Shown here one piece after another: positions 8,966 to 18,098 of a DNA stretch of 64,000 nt. The DNA is from Streptomyces sp. TLI_105 (lineage in GTDB: Bacteria; Actinomycetota; Actinomycetes; Streptomycetales; Streptomycetaceae), in assembly GCF_900105415.1 (NCBI RefSeq), contig NZ_FNSM01000001.1, forward strand, positions 6,635,501 to 6,699,500, in the 5' to 3' direction. The position numbers and the translations under genes were made by a program. The notes under the pieces are model-generated. The model had not been told where the DNA came from. It saw only the letters and a program-made list of their open reading frames with translations, and made no database searches. Each line of letters starts with the position of its first letter. Positions within the stretch are counted from its first letter, which is position 1.

Positions 8966-10033
8966 ATGATCCGTACCAGGTCGTTGCTCGCCGATGGCTC
9001 CCGGCTCCGCCGGCTGGCCCCGCTCGCTCTTCCCACCACGTGGGGCGCCGTGGCCGTGGCGTGGAAGTACGGCTGCCCGCTGGCCCGGCAGCCCGGGCTG
9101 CCCATGCGGATCGCCACCAGCGTCGTCTTCCTCACCGTCGGTCTCGGCATGGTGCTGGGCGTCCGGCACGGGCTCGCGCGGGAACTCGCCCGCGTCCGGG
9201 CCGTCGCGGCCGCCACCCAGCGGGTCCTGCTGCGCCCCCTGCCGGCCCGTCTCGACGGCCTCGCGCTGGCCGCCGGGCAGCTCTCCGCCTCCCGGGGCGC
9301 GTCCGTCGGCGGGGACCTGTACGAGGCGGTGGCCACCCCCTACGGGGTGCGGCTCGTGATCGGGGACGTCCGGGGCCACGGGCTGCCCGCGCTCGGCGCG
9401 GTGGTGGCGGTGCTCGGCAGCTTCCGCGAGGCCGCGCACGACGAGCCCGAACTCGCGGGGGTGCTGCGGCGGCTCGAGCGGGCCCTGGAGCGTCATCTGC
9501 GGGAGCGGGCGCGGGAGGAACACCCGGCGAGGGCCGGGGCGGAGCCCGAGCATCCGGCGGCGGAGGAGTTCGTCACCCTGCTGCTCGTGGAGGTCCGCTC
9601 CGACGGACGGCTCGCCGTCCTCAACTGCGGTCACCCCGGCCCGTACCGCCTCGGGAAGCGGGCGGAGCGGCTCGCGGTGGGGGATCCGCTGCCCCCGCTC
9701 GGGGTGCTGCCGCTGCCCGCCGGCATCGTGCCGTACACGGCGGCCCGGCTGCTGCCCGGCGAGACGCTGGTCCTGCACACCGACGGCGCGGAGGAGGCCC
9801 GTGACCAGCGGGGCCGGTTCTTCGCGCTCGACGCCGCGCTGGCCGGGATGCCGGGCGAGGCGCCCGCCGCCCTGGTCCGTCGGGTCCACGCGGAGCTGCT
9901 GCACCACACGGGCGGCCGGCTCGCCGACGACATCGCGCTGCTGGTCGTGCGCAACGACCGTGTCCGGGTGCCGGCGCAGCCCGCCGAACCCGGGCTGCGC
10001 CGACCCCGGCCCGCTCCCTCCTCCCACCGCTGA
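8966..10033 (+). CDS. Membrane-anchored SpoIIE-type PP2C phosphatase
   Basis: This is probably a protein serine/threonine phosphatase acting on an anti-sigma-factor antagonist or similar phosphoprotein. ATG 8966 is chosen because GGGAAGGG lies 6 nt upstream; longer frames lack a ribosome-binding site. The 355-residue product has a short basic N-terminus, one or two hydrophobic segments (WGAVAVAWKYG, then IATSVVFLTVGLGMVLGV, about 48-66), and a SpoIIE/PP2C domain. Metal-site motifs in that domain are ASVGGDLYEAV (about 113), VIGDVRGHGLPALGAVV (about 133), a late LHTDGAEEARD, and ADDIALLVVR. No kinase or STAS gene adjoins it, so its partner is unknown. It is isolated between the pheT terminator and a regulator gene. 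Confidence 0.88.
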   Translation: MIRTRSLLADGSRLRRLAPLALPTTWGAVAVAWKYGCPLARQPGLPMRIATSVVFLTVGLGMVLGVRHGLARELARVRAVAAATQRVLLRPLPARLDGLALAAGQLSASRGASVGGDLYEAVATPYGVRLVIGDVRGHGLPALGAVVAVLGSFREAAHDEPELAGVLRRLERALERHLRERAREEHPARAGAEPEHPAAEEFVTLLLVEVRSDGRLAVLNCGHPGPYRLGKRAERLAVGDPLPPLGVLPLPAGIVPYTAARLLPGETLVLHTDGAEEARDQRGRFFALDAALAGMPGEAPAALVRRVHAELLHHTGGRLADDIALLVVRNDRVRVPAQPAEPGLRRPRPAPSSHR

Positions 10034-10348
10034 GCGGAGGGGCGGGGCCGGCGCCGCCCGCCCCGCCACGGAGTGTCGGGCAGATCAGCGGGGCGGGCGA
10101 CGCGGACCGGGCGGCCGCACTGTACGAGGGGGAGCCGGCGGCCCGGTCGTCGCCTTGCGGCGAGAAGCACAGTCAACCGGGGCCGGGGCGGGCGTGGCAG
10201 AGTACGCGGCCCGGGAGAACGGGTACTTCGTTCACACCCCGTGCGAAATCACCGGTACGGGGGGCTTCTGTTCGGTTCGCTCCGTATGAATTCAGCCACC
10301 GCTACGCTGAGTTCACCGAGCGGAGCGGCCATGCGAACCGGAGCGGCC

Positions 10349-11689
10349 ATGCAGCCCAACACCTTGCTCGACGCCCTGCTCGACGAAGCGGGCGTCTCGA
10401 ACGCCGGCCTGGCCGCCCATGTGAACCGGGCGGGCCGGGCCCGGGGTCTCGCCCTGCGGTACGAACACACCGCCGTGGCCCGTTGGTTGAAGGGGCAGCG
10501 GCCGCGCGGCCAGGTGCCGGACCTGATCTGCGAGGTGCTCGCCGCCCGGCTGCACCGGCAGGTGACCCTGGACGACATCGGCCTCGGGGTGCCGGGCGGT
10601 CCGCCGCCGGCCGCCGGGTCGCCGCTGTCCGGTTTCGTGGAGCGGGCGGCCGCGCTGTGGCGCTCCGACGAGCAGCAGCGGCCGCACATCGTGTCCGCCC
10701 CGGCGGTGACCGGCACCCAGGCGGTGATGCCGGTGTGGGAGTGGGAGAACCCGCCGGAGGACGTGGACGTCTCGCGTACGGGCCGGACGACGGTCTCGGC
10801 GGCCGACATCGCGGTCCTGAGCGCCGCCCGCTCGCACTACGAGCAGATGTACCGCAGGGCCGGCGGCATCGCGACCCGGGCGCGGATCGTCGGCTTCCTC
10901 AACACCGAGACCGCGCCGCTGCTCCGGGGCGCGTACGGCGACGCGCTGGGGCGGCGTCTGCACCGTGCCGCCGGCGGGCTCGTCGCGGTGGCCGGAATCT
11001 GCGCCTACGACGCGGACGCGCACGGTCTCGCCCAGCGCTACTTCCACCAGGCGCTGCGGCTCGCGAAGGCGAGCGGGGACCGGGGGCTGGGGGCGTACGT
11101 GATCGCGCTCCTGGTCAACCAGTCGCTGTTCATGGGGGAGCACCGGCAGGCGGTGGCGTTCGCGGAGGCGGCGCTGCGGGCGGCGGGGCGGCAGATCACC
11201 CCGGCGCTCGCGGCCGATCTGACGGCGATGCAGGCGAAGGCGTACGCGCGTCTGGGCGACCGGTCCGCGGCGTTGGCCTGCATCCGGCGGGCGGAGGCGG
11301 CGGCGGAGCGGATCAGCCCGGGGGAGGAGCCGGTCGAGACGGGCTATGTCCAGCCGGGGTTCGTCAACGTCCAGGTGGCGGAGGCCCTGTTCGGCCTGGG
11401 CGACCTGGAGGCCGCCCATGAGCACGCCTCGGCGGCGGTCGGCACGCCCTCGCACGACCGGGGCCGGGTGCACCGGCTCGCCATGCTGTGCCGGATCGAG
11501 CTGCGGCAGGGGGAGGCCGACGAGGCGGCGCGCACGGCGGTGGAGATGACGGAGCGGGCGCGGGGGATGGAGTCGCGGCGGCTGCGGGACCGGCTGACGC
11601 AGGTGCGGGAGCAGCTCCTCGCGAGCGGCTGCGGGGACGCCCGGGAGGCCGCCGCTCTCATCGAAGGGGCGCTGCGCGTTCCCCTCTGA
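10349..11689 (+). CDS. HTH/TPR transcriptional regulator, NsdA-like
   Basis: This 446-residue protein has an N-terminal HTH-like region (LLDEAGVSNAGLAAHVNRAG, followed by a conserved KGQRPRGQVPDLICEVLA segment) and a long C-terminal all-helical part. The latter has TPR-like repeats such as ALRLAKASGDRGLGAYVIAL and AFAEAALRAAGRQITPALAA. The overall pattern matches Streptomyces regulators related to NsdA, a repressor of sporulation and antibiotic production; the relation is from memory, not a search. Start choice is uncertain: ATG 10286 has no ribosome-binding site, while ATG 10331 and ATG 10349 each have GGAG 5 nt upstream, and 10349 begins the conserved MQPNTLLD. A -10-like TACGCT occurs near 10306. 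Confidence 0.78.
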   Translation: MQPNTLLDALLDEAGVSNAGLAAHVNRAGRARGLALRYEHTAVARWLKGQRPRGQVPDLICEVLAARLHRQVTLDDIGLGVPGGPPPAAGSPLSGFVERAAALWRSDEQQRPHIVSAPAVTGTQAVMPVWEWENPPEDVDVSRTGRTTVSAADIAVLSAARSHYEQMYRRAGGIATRARIVGFLNTETAPLLRGAYGDALGRRLHRAAGGLVAVAGICAYDADAHGLAQRYFHQALRLAKASGDRGLGAYVIALLVNQSLFMGEHRQAVAFAEAALRAAGRQITPALAADLTAMQAKAYARLGDRSAALACIRRAEAAAERISPGEEPVETGYVQPGFVNVQVAEALFGLGDLEAAHEHASAAVGTPSHDRGRVHRLAMLCRIELRQGEADEAARTAVEMTERARGMESRRLRDRLTQVREQLLASGCGDAREAAALIEGALRVPL

Positions 11690-11752
11690 GCCGTCAACTG
11701 CTGCGATATTGCCACCAAACAAGCACCGACCGATCGGAAGGTGGCAAGAAAC

Positions 11753-12283
11753 GTGCAGTGGACGAAACTCAGCGAACGCTCGGTCTATGAGAACCGCTGG
11801 TTCCGGGTGAACCTCGCGGACGTCGAACTCCCCGACGGCCGCCACCTCGACCACTATCTGATCCGGCTCCGCCCGGTCGCCGTCGCGACGGCCGTCAACG
11901 AGGCCGACGAAGTCCTGTTGCTCTGGCGCCACCGCTTCATCACCGACAGCTGGGGCTGGGAACTGGCCGCGGGCGTCGTCGAGGACGGCGAGGACATCGA
12001 GTCCGCCGCCGCCCGCGAGATGGAGGAGGAGACCGGCTGGCGGCCGGGGCCGCTGCGCCATCTCCTCACCGTCGAACCCTCGAACGGCCTCACCGACGCC
12101 CGCCACCACCTCTACTGGGCGGAGCGGGCCACCTACACGGGGCCGCCCGAGGACGCCTTCGAGTCCTCACGAAGGGCCTGGGTGCCGCTGAAGGAGATCC
12201 CCGAGCTGATCGCCCGGGGCGAGGTCCCGGCCGCCAACACGGCCGCCGGACTGCTGATGCTCCGTCATCTGCGCCTCGGCTGA
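11753..12283 (+). CDS. NUDIX hydrolase
   Basis: This enzyme probably hydrolyses a nucleoside diphosphate linked to a sugar or another group. The Nudix box is complete: it runs GVVEDGEDIESAAA then REMEEETGW, matching Gx5Ex7REUxEExGU. An upstream antiparallel region (YENRWFRVNLADVELPDG) and VEPSNGLTDARHHLYWAE resemble the ADP-ribose pyrophosphatase group, so ADP-ribose is a plausible substrate. GTG 11753 is preferred because GGAAGG lies about 11 nt upstream; GTG 11741 would sit on top of that site. The product has 176 residues. It lies 63 bp after the TPR regulator and ends before a bidirectional hairpin. Confidence 0.88.
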   Translation: MQWTKLSERSVYENRWFRVNLADVELPDGRHLDHYLIRLRPVAVATAVNEADEVLLLWRHRFITDSWGWELAAGVVEDGEDIESAAAREMEEETGWRPGPLRHLLTVEPSNGLTDARHHLYWAERATYTGPPEDAFESSRRAWVPLKEIPELIARGEVPAANTAAGLLMLRHLRLG

Positions 12284-12300
12284 GACGCGGAGCACGATGT

Positions 12301-12342
12301 GCCGGACGGCCCGTACCTGTGCGGGGGTACGGGCCGTCCGGC
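12301..12342. terminator. Bidirectional terminator between convergent genes
   Basis: Perfect 16-bp arms (12301-12316 and 12327-12342) with a 10-nt loop lie between the NUDIX gene (+) and the dehydrogenase (-), and could serve both. Confidence 0.85.
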
Positions 12343-12415
12343 CGGAGTCACGGCGTCAGGGGTCGGACGCCGTCACTCCGGGTCTGGGGGCACTCCTCTT
12401 CCGGGAGTACGGGCT

Positions 12416-13276
12416 TCAGGAGTACGGGTAGAAGCCCGAGCCCGTCTTCCGGCCCAGCCGGCCGGCGTCCACCATGCGCTGGAGCAGCGGGGGAGCGGCG
12501 TACAGCGGCTCCTTGAACTCGGAGTACATCGAGTCGGCGATCGACGCGATCGTGTCCAGGCCGATCAGGTCGGAGAGCTTCAGCGGGCCCATCGGGTGGG
12601 CGCAGCCGAACTCCATGCCGTTGTCGATGTCCTCGCGGCTCGCGATGCCCGACTCGAACATCCGGATCGCCGAGAGCAGGTACGGCACGAGCAGCGCGTT
12701 CACCACGAAGCCGGAGCGGTCCTGGGCGCGGATCGCGTGCTTGCCGAGCACCTTCTCCGCGAAGGCCTGGGCCCGGCTGATCGTGCCCTCGGAGGTGGTG
12801 AGGGCCGGGATCAGCTCGACGAGCTTCTGCACCGGGGCCGGGTTGAAGAAGTGGATGCCGATGACATGGTCGGGGCGGGAGGTCGCCACGGCCAGCTTCA
12901 CCAGCGGGATGGAGGAGGTGTTCGAGGCCAGGATGGCGTCCGGCCGGGTCATCACCTGGTCGAGGACCTGGAAGATCTCGGTCTTGACCTGCTCGTTCTC
13001 CACGACCGCCTCGATGACGAGGTCGCGGTCGGCGAACTCGCCCAGGTCGGTGGTGAAGCTGAGGCGGGCGAGCGTCGCGTCCCGCTCCTCCTCGCTGATC
13101 TTGCCGCGCTCGGCGGCCTTGTTCAGCGAGTTGTAGAGCCGCGTGCGGCCGATCTCCAGCGCTTCGCCGGTGGTCTCGGCGACCTTGACCTCGAGCCCGC
13201 TCCGGGCACACACCTCCGCGATGCCCGCGCCCATCTGGCCGCAGCCCACCACTCCGACGCGCTCAATGTCGGCCAT
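12416..13276 (-). CDS. 3-hydroxybutyryl-CoA dehydrogenase
   Basis: This NAD(P)-dependent enzyme reduces acetoacetyl-CoA or oxidises 3-hydroxybutyryl-CoA in C4 carbon and storage metabolism. The Rossmann motif is VGVVGCGQMGAGIAEVCARS (residues about 6-25). The catalytic His lies in VIGIHFFNPAPVQKLVELI, with the Glu in the VIEAVVEN region. The C-terminal dimerisation domain carries DRSGFVVNALLVPYL and GCAHPMGPLKLSDLIGLD. ATG 13276 (MADIERV) has GAGGTGA 8 nt upstream; the GTG four codons earlier overlaps that site. Its 286 residues match the single-domain type. It stands alone, with no beta-oxidation genes around it. Confidence 0.93.
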   Translation of the reverse strand: MADIERVGVVGCGQMGAGIAEVCARSGLEVKVAETTGEALEIGRTRLYNSLNKAAERGKISEEERDATLARLSFTTDLGEFADRDLVIEAVVENEQVKTEIFQVLDQVMTRPDAILASNTSSIPLVKLAVATSRPDHVIGIHFFNPAPVQKLVELIPALTTSEGTISRAQAFAEKVLGKHAIRAQDRSGFVVNALLVPYLLSAIRMFESGIASREDIDNGMEFGCAHPMGPLKLSDLIGLDTIASIADSMYSEFKEPLYAAPPLLQRMVDAGRLGRKTGSGFYPYS

Positions 13277-13449
13277 GGAGTCCGTCACCTCGTGCCTTTC
13301 GCTCTTCTCCGGCGGCGGGGGGCCCGTGTGATTCCGGATGCGTCCGCCTCTACCCCCACGACGTTACCGCTCATTAACCGATGATCGATCGTCCCGGGTG
13401 GGCATGCTGTCCCGGTGGGTGTGACGTATCCGACAGAGGAGGGGGACAA

Positions 13450-14760
13450 GTGCGGCCTTTCGGTAGAAGAGGGTTCGTGACCGGTGCCACCGGAGCGGCG
13501 CTCGCCGTGACCGGAACGACAGGAGCGGCCCTCCCCGCGACGGGCACGAGAGGTGCCGCGCTTCCCGCGACGGACGAGGCGGCGACGACGGCCGCCGACG
13601 CCGCCTCCACGGCGCACGGCAAGCCGCACCGCAGGCGGGAGTTCCGCGGCACGTGGCTGGCGACGGTCGCCAACCGCGACTGGCCCTCCCGCGCCGGGCT
13701 GACCGCCGGGCAGCAGCGCGCCGAGCTCCTCCGCCACCTGGACACGGCGGTCGAGCGCCGGCTCAACACGGTGGTCCTCCAGGTCCGGCCGACCGCCGAC
13801 GCGCTGTGGCCCTCGCCGTACGAGCCGTGGGCGCAGTACCTGACCGGCACGCAGGGCCGGGACCCCGGCTGGGACCCGCTGGGCACGGCCGTCGACGAGG
13901 CCCACGCCCGGGGGCTCGAACTGCACGCCTGGTTCAACCCGTACCGCGTGGCGAACCACACGGACCCGAGCCGGCTCGTCGCCGGCCATCCGGCCCGGCT
14001 CCACCCGGAGTGGGTGCTGCCCTACGGCGGCAAGCTCTACTACAACCCCGGGCTGCCCGAGGTCCGGAGCTTCGTCCAGGACGCGATGCTGGACGCGCTG
14101 CGCCGCTACGACGTCGACGCCGTGCACTGGGACGACTACTTCTATCCGTACCCGGTGGCCGGGCAGGTCTTCGCCGACGACGAGGCGTACGCGCGGTACG
14201 GCGGGGACTTCCCCGACAAGGCGTCCTGGCGGCGGAACAACACCGACCTGCTGGTCTCGGAGATGTCCGCCCGGATCAAGGAGATCGACCGGCACACGGC
14301 CTTCGGCATAAGCCCCTTCGGGGTCTGGCGGAACATCGCCACCGACCCGGAGGGCTCGGACACCCGCGCCGGCGTCCAGACGTACGACGACCTGTACGCC
14401 GACACCCGCAAGTGGATCCGCGAGGGCTGGATCGACTACGTGATGCCGCAGCTCTACTGGAACATCGGACTGCCCGCCGCCGACTACGCCAAGCTGCTGC
14501 CCTGGTGGGACGCGGTGGTCCGGGACACGGGCGTCGGGCTCTACGTCGGCGAGGCGCTCTACAAGGCGGGCGACCCCGCCCAGCCCGCGGCCTGGCAGGA
14601 CCCGGGGGAGCTCTCACGCCACCTGGAGCTGGCCCACGCGTACCCCTCGGTCGGCGGTCACTGCTACTTCTCCGCGAAGGAGGTCGCCGCGGACCCGATC
14701 GGGGCGATGACCACCGTGGTGGCCGATCACTACCCGACCAGGGCCCGTCCGCCGAAATAG
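13450..14760 (+). CDS. Tat-exported family-10-like glycosyl hydrolase (GHL10/DUF187)
   Basis: This secreted protein probably cleaves or binds a polysaccharide. GTG 13450 follows GAGGAGGGGG and gives a Tat-type signal (RPFGRRGFVTGATGAALAVT) with a low-complexity TGAALPATG stretch. The catalytic domain begins FRGTWLATVANRDWPSRAGL and is a TIM barrel: VVLQVRPTADALWPSPYEPW, GLELHAWFNPYRVAN, AVHWDDYFYPYPV (acidic pair), GISPFGVWRN, and DYVMPQLYWNIG. This is the GHL10 pattern also seen in bacterial peptidoglycan- or exopolysaccharide-active enzymes. The 436-residue length is normal. The substrate is unknown. Confidence 0.88.
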   Translation: MRPFGRRGFVTGATGAALAVTGTTGAALPATGTRGAALPATDEAATTAADAASTAHGKPHRRREFRGTWLATVANRDWPSRAGLTAGQQRAELLRHLDTAVERRLNTVVLQVRPTADALWPSPYEPWAQYLTGTQGRDPGWDPLGTAVDEAHARGLELHAWFNPYRVANHTDPSRLVAGHPARLHPEWVLPYGGKLYYNPGLPEVRSFVQDAMLDALRRYDVDAVHWDDYFYPYPVAGQVFADDEAYARYGGDFPDKASWRRNNTDLLVSEMSARIKEIDRHTAFGISPFGVWRNIATDPEGSDTRAGVQTYDDLYADTRKWIREGWIDYVMPQLYWNIGLPAADYAKLLPWWDAVVRDTGVGLYVGEALYKAGDPAQPAAWQDPGELSRHLELAHAYPSVGGHCYFSAKEVAADPIGAMTTVVADHYPTRARPPK

Positions 14761-14765
14761 GGGGC

Positions 14766-14969
14766 TCAGCCCGTCCCCGCCTCCGGACGGTGGCGTACGA
14801 CGGTGTCGGGGCCCGGGGACATCAGCGCCTCGTGGCCGTCGTCGTCGAACTTCACGCGGTACGGGGGAGTGCCGTTCTCCCCCAGTACCTGCAGGACCTG
14901 GGCCGTGCGGTCGTGGTGACCGACGGTCCGGCCGTGTACCAGCAGCTTGTCGCCCACGCTCGCCTGCAT
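14766..14969 (-). CDS. DUF1918 small protein
   Basis: The 67-residue protein MQASVGDKLLVHGRTVGHHD...VVRHRPEAGTG matches the compact beta-rich DUF1918 family, found widely in actinobacteria as a single domain. The conserved pieces are GDKLLVHG, a region like RTAQVLQVLGENGTPPYRVK, and a DDGHEALMSPGPD segment. No catalytic residues are known. It is convergent with the glycosidase gene, 5 bp away, and on the same strand as the EamA transporter. Confidence 0.85.
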   Translation of the reverse strand: MQASVGDKLLVHGRTVGHHDRTAQVLQVLGENGTPPYRVKFDDDGHEALMSPGPDTVVRHRPEAGTG

Positions 14970-15062
14970 CAGGCTGACCTCCTCGCGACCGGGCCGGTCC
15001 TGCCCTGTACTGCGCAGGGCCTCTGTCTGCCATTGTGACCCGCTCCGCCCGGATCCGTCGCG

Positions 15063-16064
15063 TCAGCTCTTCGCCCGCTGGGTGACCGCGATGCAGACCA
15101 GGACCGCCACCGCGGCGACCGGGGCGGCCAGCGGCAGGCTCTCGCCGAGCAGGAAGACCGACCAGAACAGGGTGAGGAGCGGCTGGGCCAACTGGAGCTG
15201 GCTGGCCTTGGGGATGCCGATCGCGGCCATGCCGCGGTACCAGACGTACAGGCCGAAGAAGGTGGAGCCGGCCGCGACCCAGACGAGACCGATGACGCCG
15301 TGCGCGTTCAGGTGGACCGGCTCGATCGACAGCGTGACGGCCGAGGCGACCACCATCAGCGGCAGACAGAGGACCAGGGCCCAGCCGATGACCTGCCAGC
15401 CCGGCATGAGCGCGGCGAGCCGGCCGCCCTCGGTGTAGCCGGCCGCGCACACGAGCAGCGCCCCGAAGAGGTACAGGTCGCCGGTGGAGAACGAGCCGCC
15501 GCTCTGCTGGAGCGTGAAGCCCAGCACCACCGCGGCGCCCGAGACGGCCGCGACCCAGAAGGCGCGGGACGGCCGGCGTCCGGTCCGCACGGCGGCGAGG
15601 GTCGCGGTGGTGAGCGGCAGGAGGCCCACGACCACGGCGGCGTGCGAGGTGGTGGAGGTCTGCAGGGCCAGCGTCGTCAGGAGCGGGAAGCCGATGACGA
15701 CACCGCAGGCCACCACCGCGAGGCCCGCCCAATGGCGCCGCTCGGGCAGCGGCACCCGGCCCGCGAGGAGGAAGGCGCCGGCGATGAGCGCGGCGAGGGT
15801 GGAGCGCACGGCCACCAGCGACCAGGGGCCGAAGCTCTCCAGGCCCCACACGGTCGACGGGAAGGTGAGGGAGAAGGAGATCACGCCGAGCCCGGCGAGC
15901 AGCGTGCCACGGGTCCGGGGGTCGACGGCGGCCTGGGCGGCGGACCCGGTGCGGGCCTCGGAGGCGCCGGTCCCGGAGACGGCGCCGATGGCCCCGGTCC
16001 GGGGGGATCCGGTGGCGGTGACCGCTATCGTGGTCCGGCGAGTAGCGCTATTCTGTGTCCTCAT
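15063..16064 (-). CDS. EamA/DMT-family transporter
   Basis: This predicted 10-helix inner-membrane permease has two EamA repeats, with hydrophobic segments from TLLAGLGVISFSLTFPSTV through VAAVAVLVCIAVTQ. It probably exports a metabolite or amino acid. The first 50 residues are hydrophilic and of low complexity, so the true start could be an internal GTG such as the codon beginning VDPRTRG. The ATG at 16064 overlaps the start codon of the divergent MocR gene. A -10-like TACGCT lies 5 nt upstream of that ATG on this strand. MocR regulators are often paired divergently with the transporter they control. Confidence 0.85.
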   Translation of the reverse strand: MRTQNSATRRTTIAVTATGSPRTGAIGAVSGTGASEARTGSAAQAAVDPRTRGTLLAGLGVISFSLTFPSTVWGLESFGPWSLVAVRSTLAALIAGAFLLAGRVPLPERRHWAGLAVVACGVVIGFPLLTTLALQTSTTSHAAVVVGLLPLTTATLAAVRTGRRPSRAFWVAAVSGAAVVLGFTLQQSGGSFSTGDLYLFGALLVCAAGYTEGGRLAALMPGWQVIGWALVLCLPLMVVASAVTLSIEPVHLNAHGVIGLVWVAAGSTFFGLYVWYRGMAAIGIPKASQLQLAQPLLTLFWSVFLLGESLPLAAPVAAVAVLVCIAVTQRAKS

Positions 16065-16070
16065 GCATGA
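16061..16070. promoter_or_regulatory. Overlapping divergent start codons in a palindrome
   Basis: The perfect palindrome TCATGCATGA contains the minus-strand ATG of the EamA transporter (16064-16062) and the plus-strand ATG of the MocR regulator (16063-16065). -10-like hexamers flank it on both sides: TATTCT at 16049-16054 for the plus gene, and the complement of 16070-16075 (TACGCT) for the minus gene. Both mRNAs would then be leaderless. Confidence 0.5.
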
Positions 16071-17499
16071 GCGTAGCAGTGTGGCGGAATTGGCGAAATC
16101 CCTGAGGGCGGAACTGGACCGCTACTCTCCAGGCGGGAAACTGCCATCGAGTCGGGCGCTCGTCGAGCGCTACCGCGTCTCCCCGGTCACCGTCACCCGA
16201 GCCCTCGCCCAGCTCGCCGCCGAGGGACTCGTCGTCACCCGCCCCGGCGCCGGAGCCTTCCGCGCGCAACCGCGCACCCCCACCCCCGTCGCCGGCGACA
16301 CCTCCTGGCAGGAGGTCGCCCTCAGCGCCGACAGCGCCACCGAACTCGTCCCCCGGGCCGTCGACGCCTCCGGCGTCCTCGTCACCCTCTCCGCGCCCCC
16401 GCCCGGCGTGATCGAGTTCAACGGCGGCTACCTCCACCCCTCCCTCCAGCCCGAGAGCGCCCTAGCCGCCGCCCTCGCCCGGGCCGGCCGCCGCCCCGGC
16501 GCCTGGGGCAGACCGCCCACCGACGGCCTGCCCGAACTGCGCGAGTGGTTCGCCCGCGAGATCGGCGGCAGCGTCACCGCGGCCGAGGTCCTCGTCACCG
16601 CCGGCGGCCAGTCCGCGATCAGCACCGCCCTGCGCGCCCTCGCCCCGCCCGGCACCCCCGTCCTCGTCGAGTCGCCCACCTACCCGGGCATGCTCGCCGT
16701 CGCCCGCGCGGCCGGACTCCGCCCCGTCCCCGTGCCCACCGACACCGACGGAGTGCGCCCCGAACTCCTCGAAGCCGCCTTCCGCGCCACCGGCGCCCGC
16801 GTCTTCGTCTGCCAGCCGCTCTTCCAGAACCCGACCGGGACCACACTGCGCCCCGATCGCCGCCGGGAGGTCGTCCGCATCGCCCGCGCCGCCGGGGCCT
16901 TCGTCGTCGAGGACGACTTCGCCCGCCGCCTCGTCCACGAGGACGCCGCGCCGCTCCCCGCGCCCCTCGCCGCCGAGGACCCCGACGGCGTCGTCGTCCA
17001 CGTCCGCTCCCTCACGAAGATCACCTCGGCGAGCCTCCGCGTCGGCGCCCTCGCCGCCCGCGGACCCGTCCTCGAACGCCTGCGCGCCATCCAGGTCGTC
17101 GACAGCTTCTTCGTCCCCCGGCCCCTCCAGGAGGCCGCGCTCGAACTCGTCGGCTCCCCGGCCTGGCCCCGCCACCTCCGCGCCGTCGCCCAGGAGCTCA
17201 GGAACCGCCGGGAGGTCATGACCGGCGCCCTCGCCCTCCACCTCCCCGAGCTCGCCCTTCCGTACATCCCCTCCGGCGGCTACCAGCTCTGGCTGCGCCT
17301 CCCCGACACCCTCCCCGAGTCCTCCCTCCTCGCCGCCGGACTGCGCGCCGGGGTCACCGCCGCCCCCGGCCGCCCCTACTTCTGCGCCGAACCCCCCGCC
17401 GGCCACATCCGGCTGAGTTTCGCGGGTGTCGCGGGCCCCACGGAGATCGTCGAGGGCGTGCGCCGCCTGCGGACGGCGGTCGACGAGCTGACCGGCTGA
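16063..17499 (+). CDS. MocR-type (GntR/aminotransferase) regulator
   Basis: This 478-residue fusion has an N-terminal GntR winged helix (AELAKSLRAELDRYSPGGKL, then LPSSRALVERYRVSPVTVTR, residues about 8-60) and an aminotransferase class I/II domain. In the latter, PLP contacts appear in VTAGGQSAISTALRAL, QPLFQNPTGTTL, VVEDDFARRL and the Lys-bearing VRSLTKITSASLRVGAL. Such proteins use PLP or a PLP adduct as effector, and many control vitamin B6, GABA or amino-acid transport. The ATG at 16063 is preferred because it starts the HTH directly. Its start overlaps that of the EamA permease, a likely regulatory target. Confidence 0.92.
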   Translation: MHERSSVAELAKSLRAELDRYSPGGKLPSSRALVERYRVSPVTVTRALAQLAAEGLVVTRPGAGAFRAQPRTPTPVAGDTSWQEVALSADSATELVPRAVDASGVLVTLSAPPPGVIEFNGGYLHPSLQPESALAAALARAGRRPGAWGRPPTDGLPELREWFAREIGGSVTAAEVLVTAGGQSAISTALRALAPPGTPVLVESPTYPGMLAVARAAGLRPVPVPTDTDGVRPELLEAAFRATGARVFVCQPLFQNPTGTTLRPDRRREVVRIARAAGAFVVEDDFARRLVHEDAAPLPAPLAAEDPDGVVVHVRSLTKITSASLRVGALAARGPVLERLRAIQVVDSFFVPRPLQEAALELVGSPAWPRHLRAVAQELRNRREVMTGALALHLPELALPYIPSGGYQLWLRLPDTLPESSLLAAGLRAGVTAAPGRPYFCAEPPAGHIRLSFAGVAGPTEIVEGVRRLRTAVDELTG

Positions 17500-17603
17500 A
17501 CCGGGGGCGGGCCGCGCCTGAGCCCGGCGCGGCCCGCCCTCCCGTCCCTGGCCCGGGGCAAATTCGCCTGACAAGCTCCCGCGCCCCCTGGAAGCCTTCA
17601 CCC

Positions 17604-18065
17604 ATGAGCGACAGCACCACCCACGACACCCCCGGCACCCCCGTCATGCACGGGGCGTACGAGATCTCAGCCGACCCCGCCCGGATCGACGCGGCCCGCG
17701 TCCACCACTGGCTGTCCACCGACGCCTACTGGGCGCTCGGCCGACCTCGGGAGAAGCAGGACAGCGCCATCGCGGGCTCGCTGAACCTCGGCGCCTACCA
17801 CCGGGAGACCGGCGAGATGAGCGCCTACGCCCGCGTCGTCACCGACTACGCCACCTTCGCCTGGCTCTGCGACGTCTACGTCGACCGCCCGGCCCGCGGC
17901 ACCGGCCTCGGCACCGCGCTCGTCACCGCCGTCCGCGACCACCTCGCCCCCTACGGACTGCGCCGCATCATGCTCGCCACCGCCGACGCGCACGGCGTGT
18001 ACGAGAAGGTGGGTTTCACGCCACTGCGGAATCCGGACAAGTGGATGGCTCTCGGGCAGCAGTGA
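17604..18065 (+). CDS. GNAT-family N-acetyltransferase
   Basis: This 153-residue single-domain acetyltransferase probably moves an acetyl group from acetyl-CoA to an amine. The CoA-binding motif A is CDVYVDRPARGTGLGTALVT, with R/QxxGxG/A as RGTGLG, followed by a HGVYEKVGFTPL motif B. The tail PDKWMALG is typical of a widespread actinobacterial subfamily annotated only as GNAT. GGAAG lies 9 nt upstream of the ATG. The substrate is unknown. Confidence 0.88.
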   Translation: MSDSTTHDTPGTPVMHGAYEISADPARIDAARVHHWLSTDAYWALGRPREKQDSAIAGSLNLGAYHRETGEMSAYARVVTDYATFAWLCDVYVDRPARGTGLGTALVTAVRDHLAPYGLRRIMLATADAHGVYEKVGFTPLRNPDKWMALGQQ

Positions 18066-18098
18066 ACCCGCCCCCCTCCGGTCCCCGCAGACAACCCC

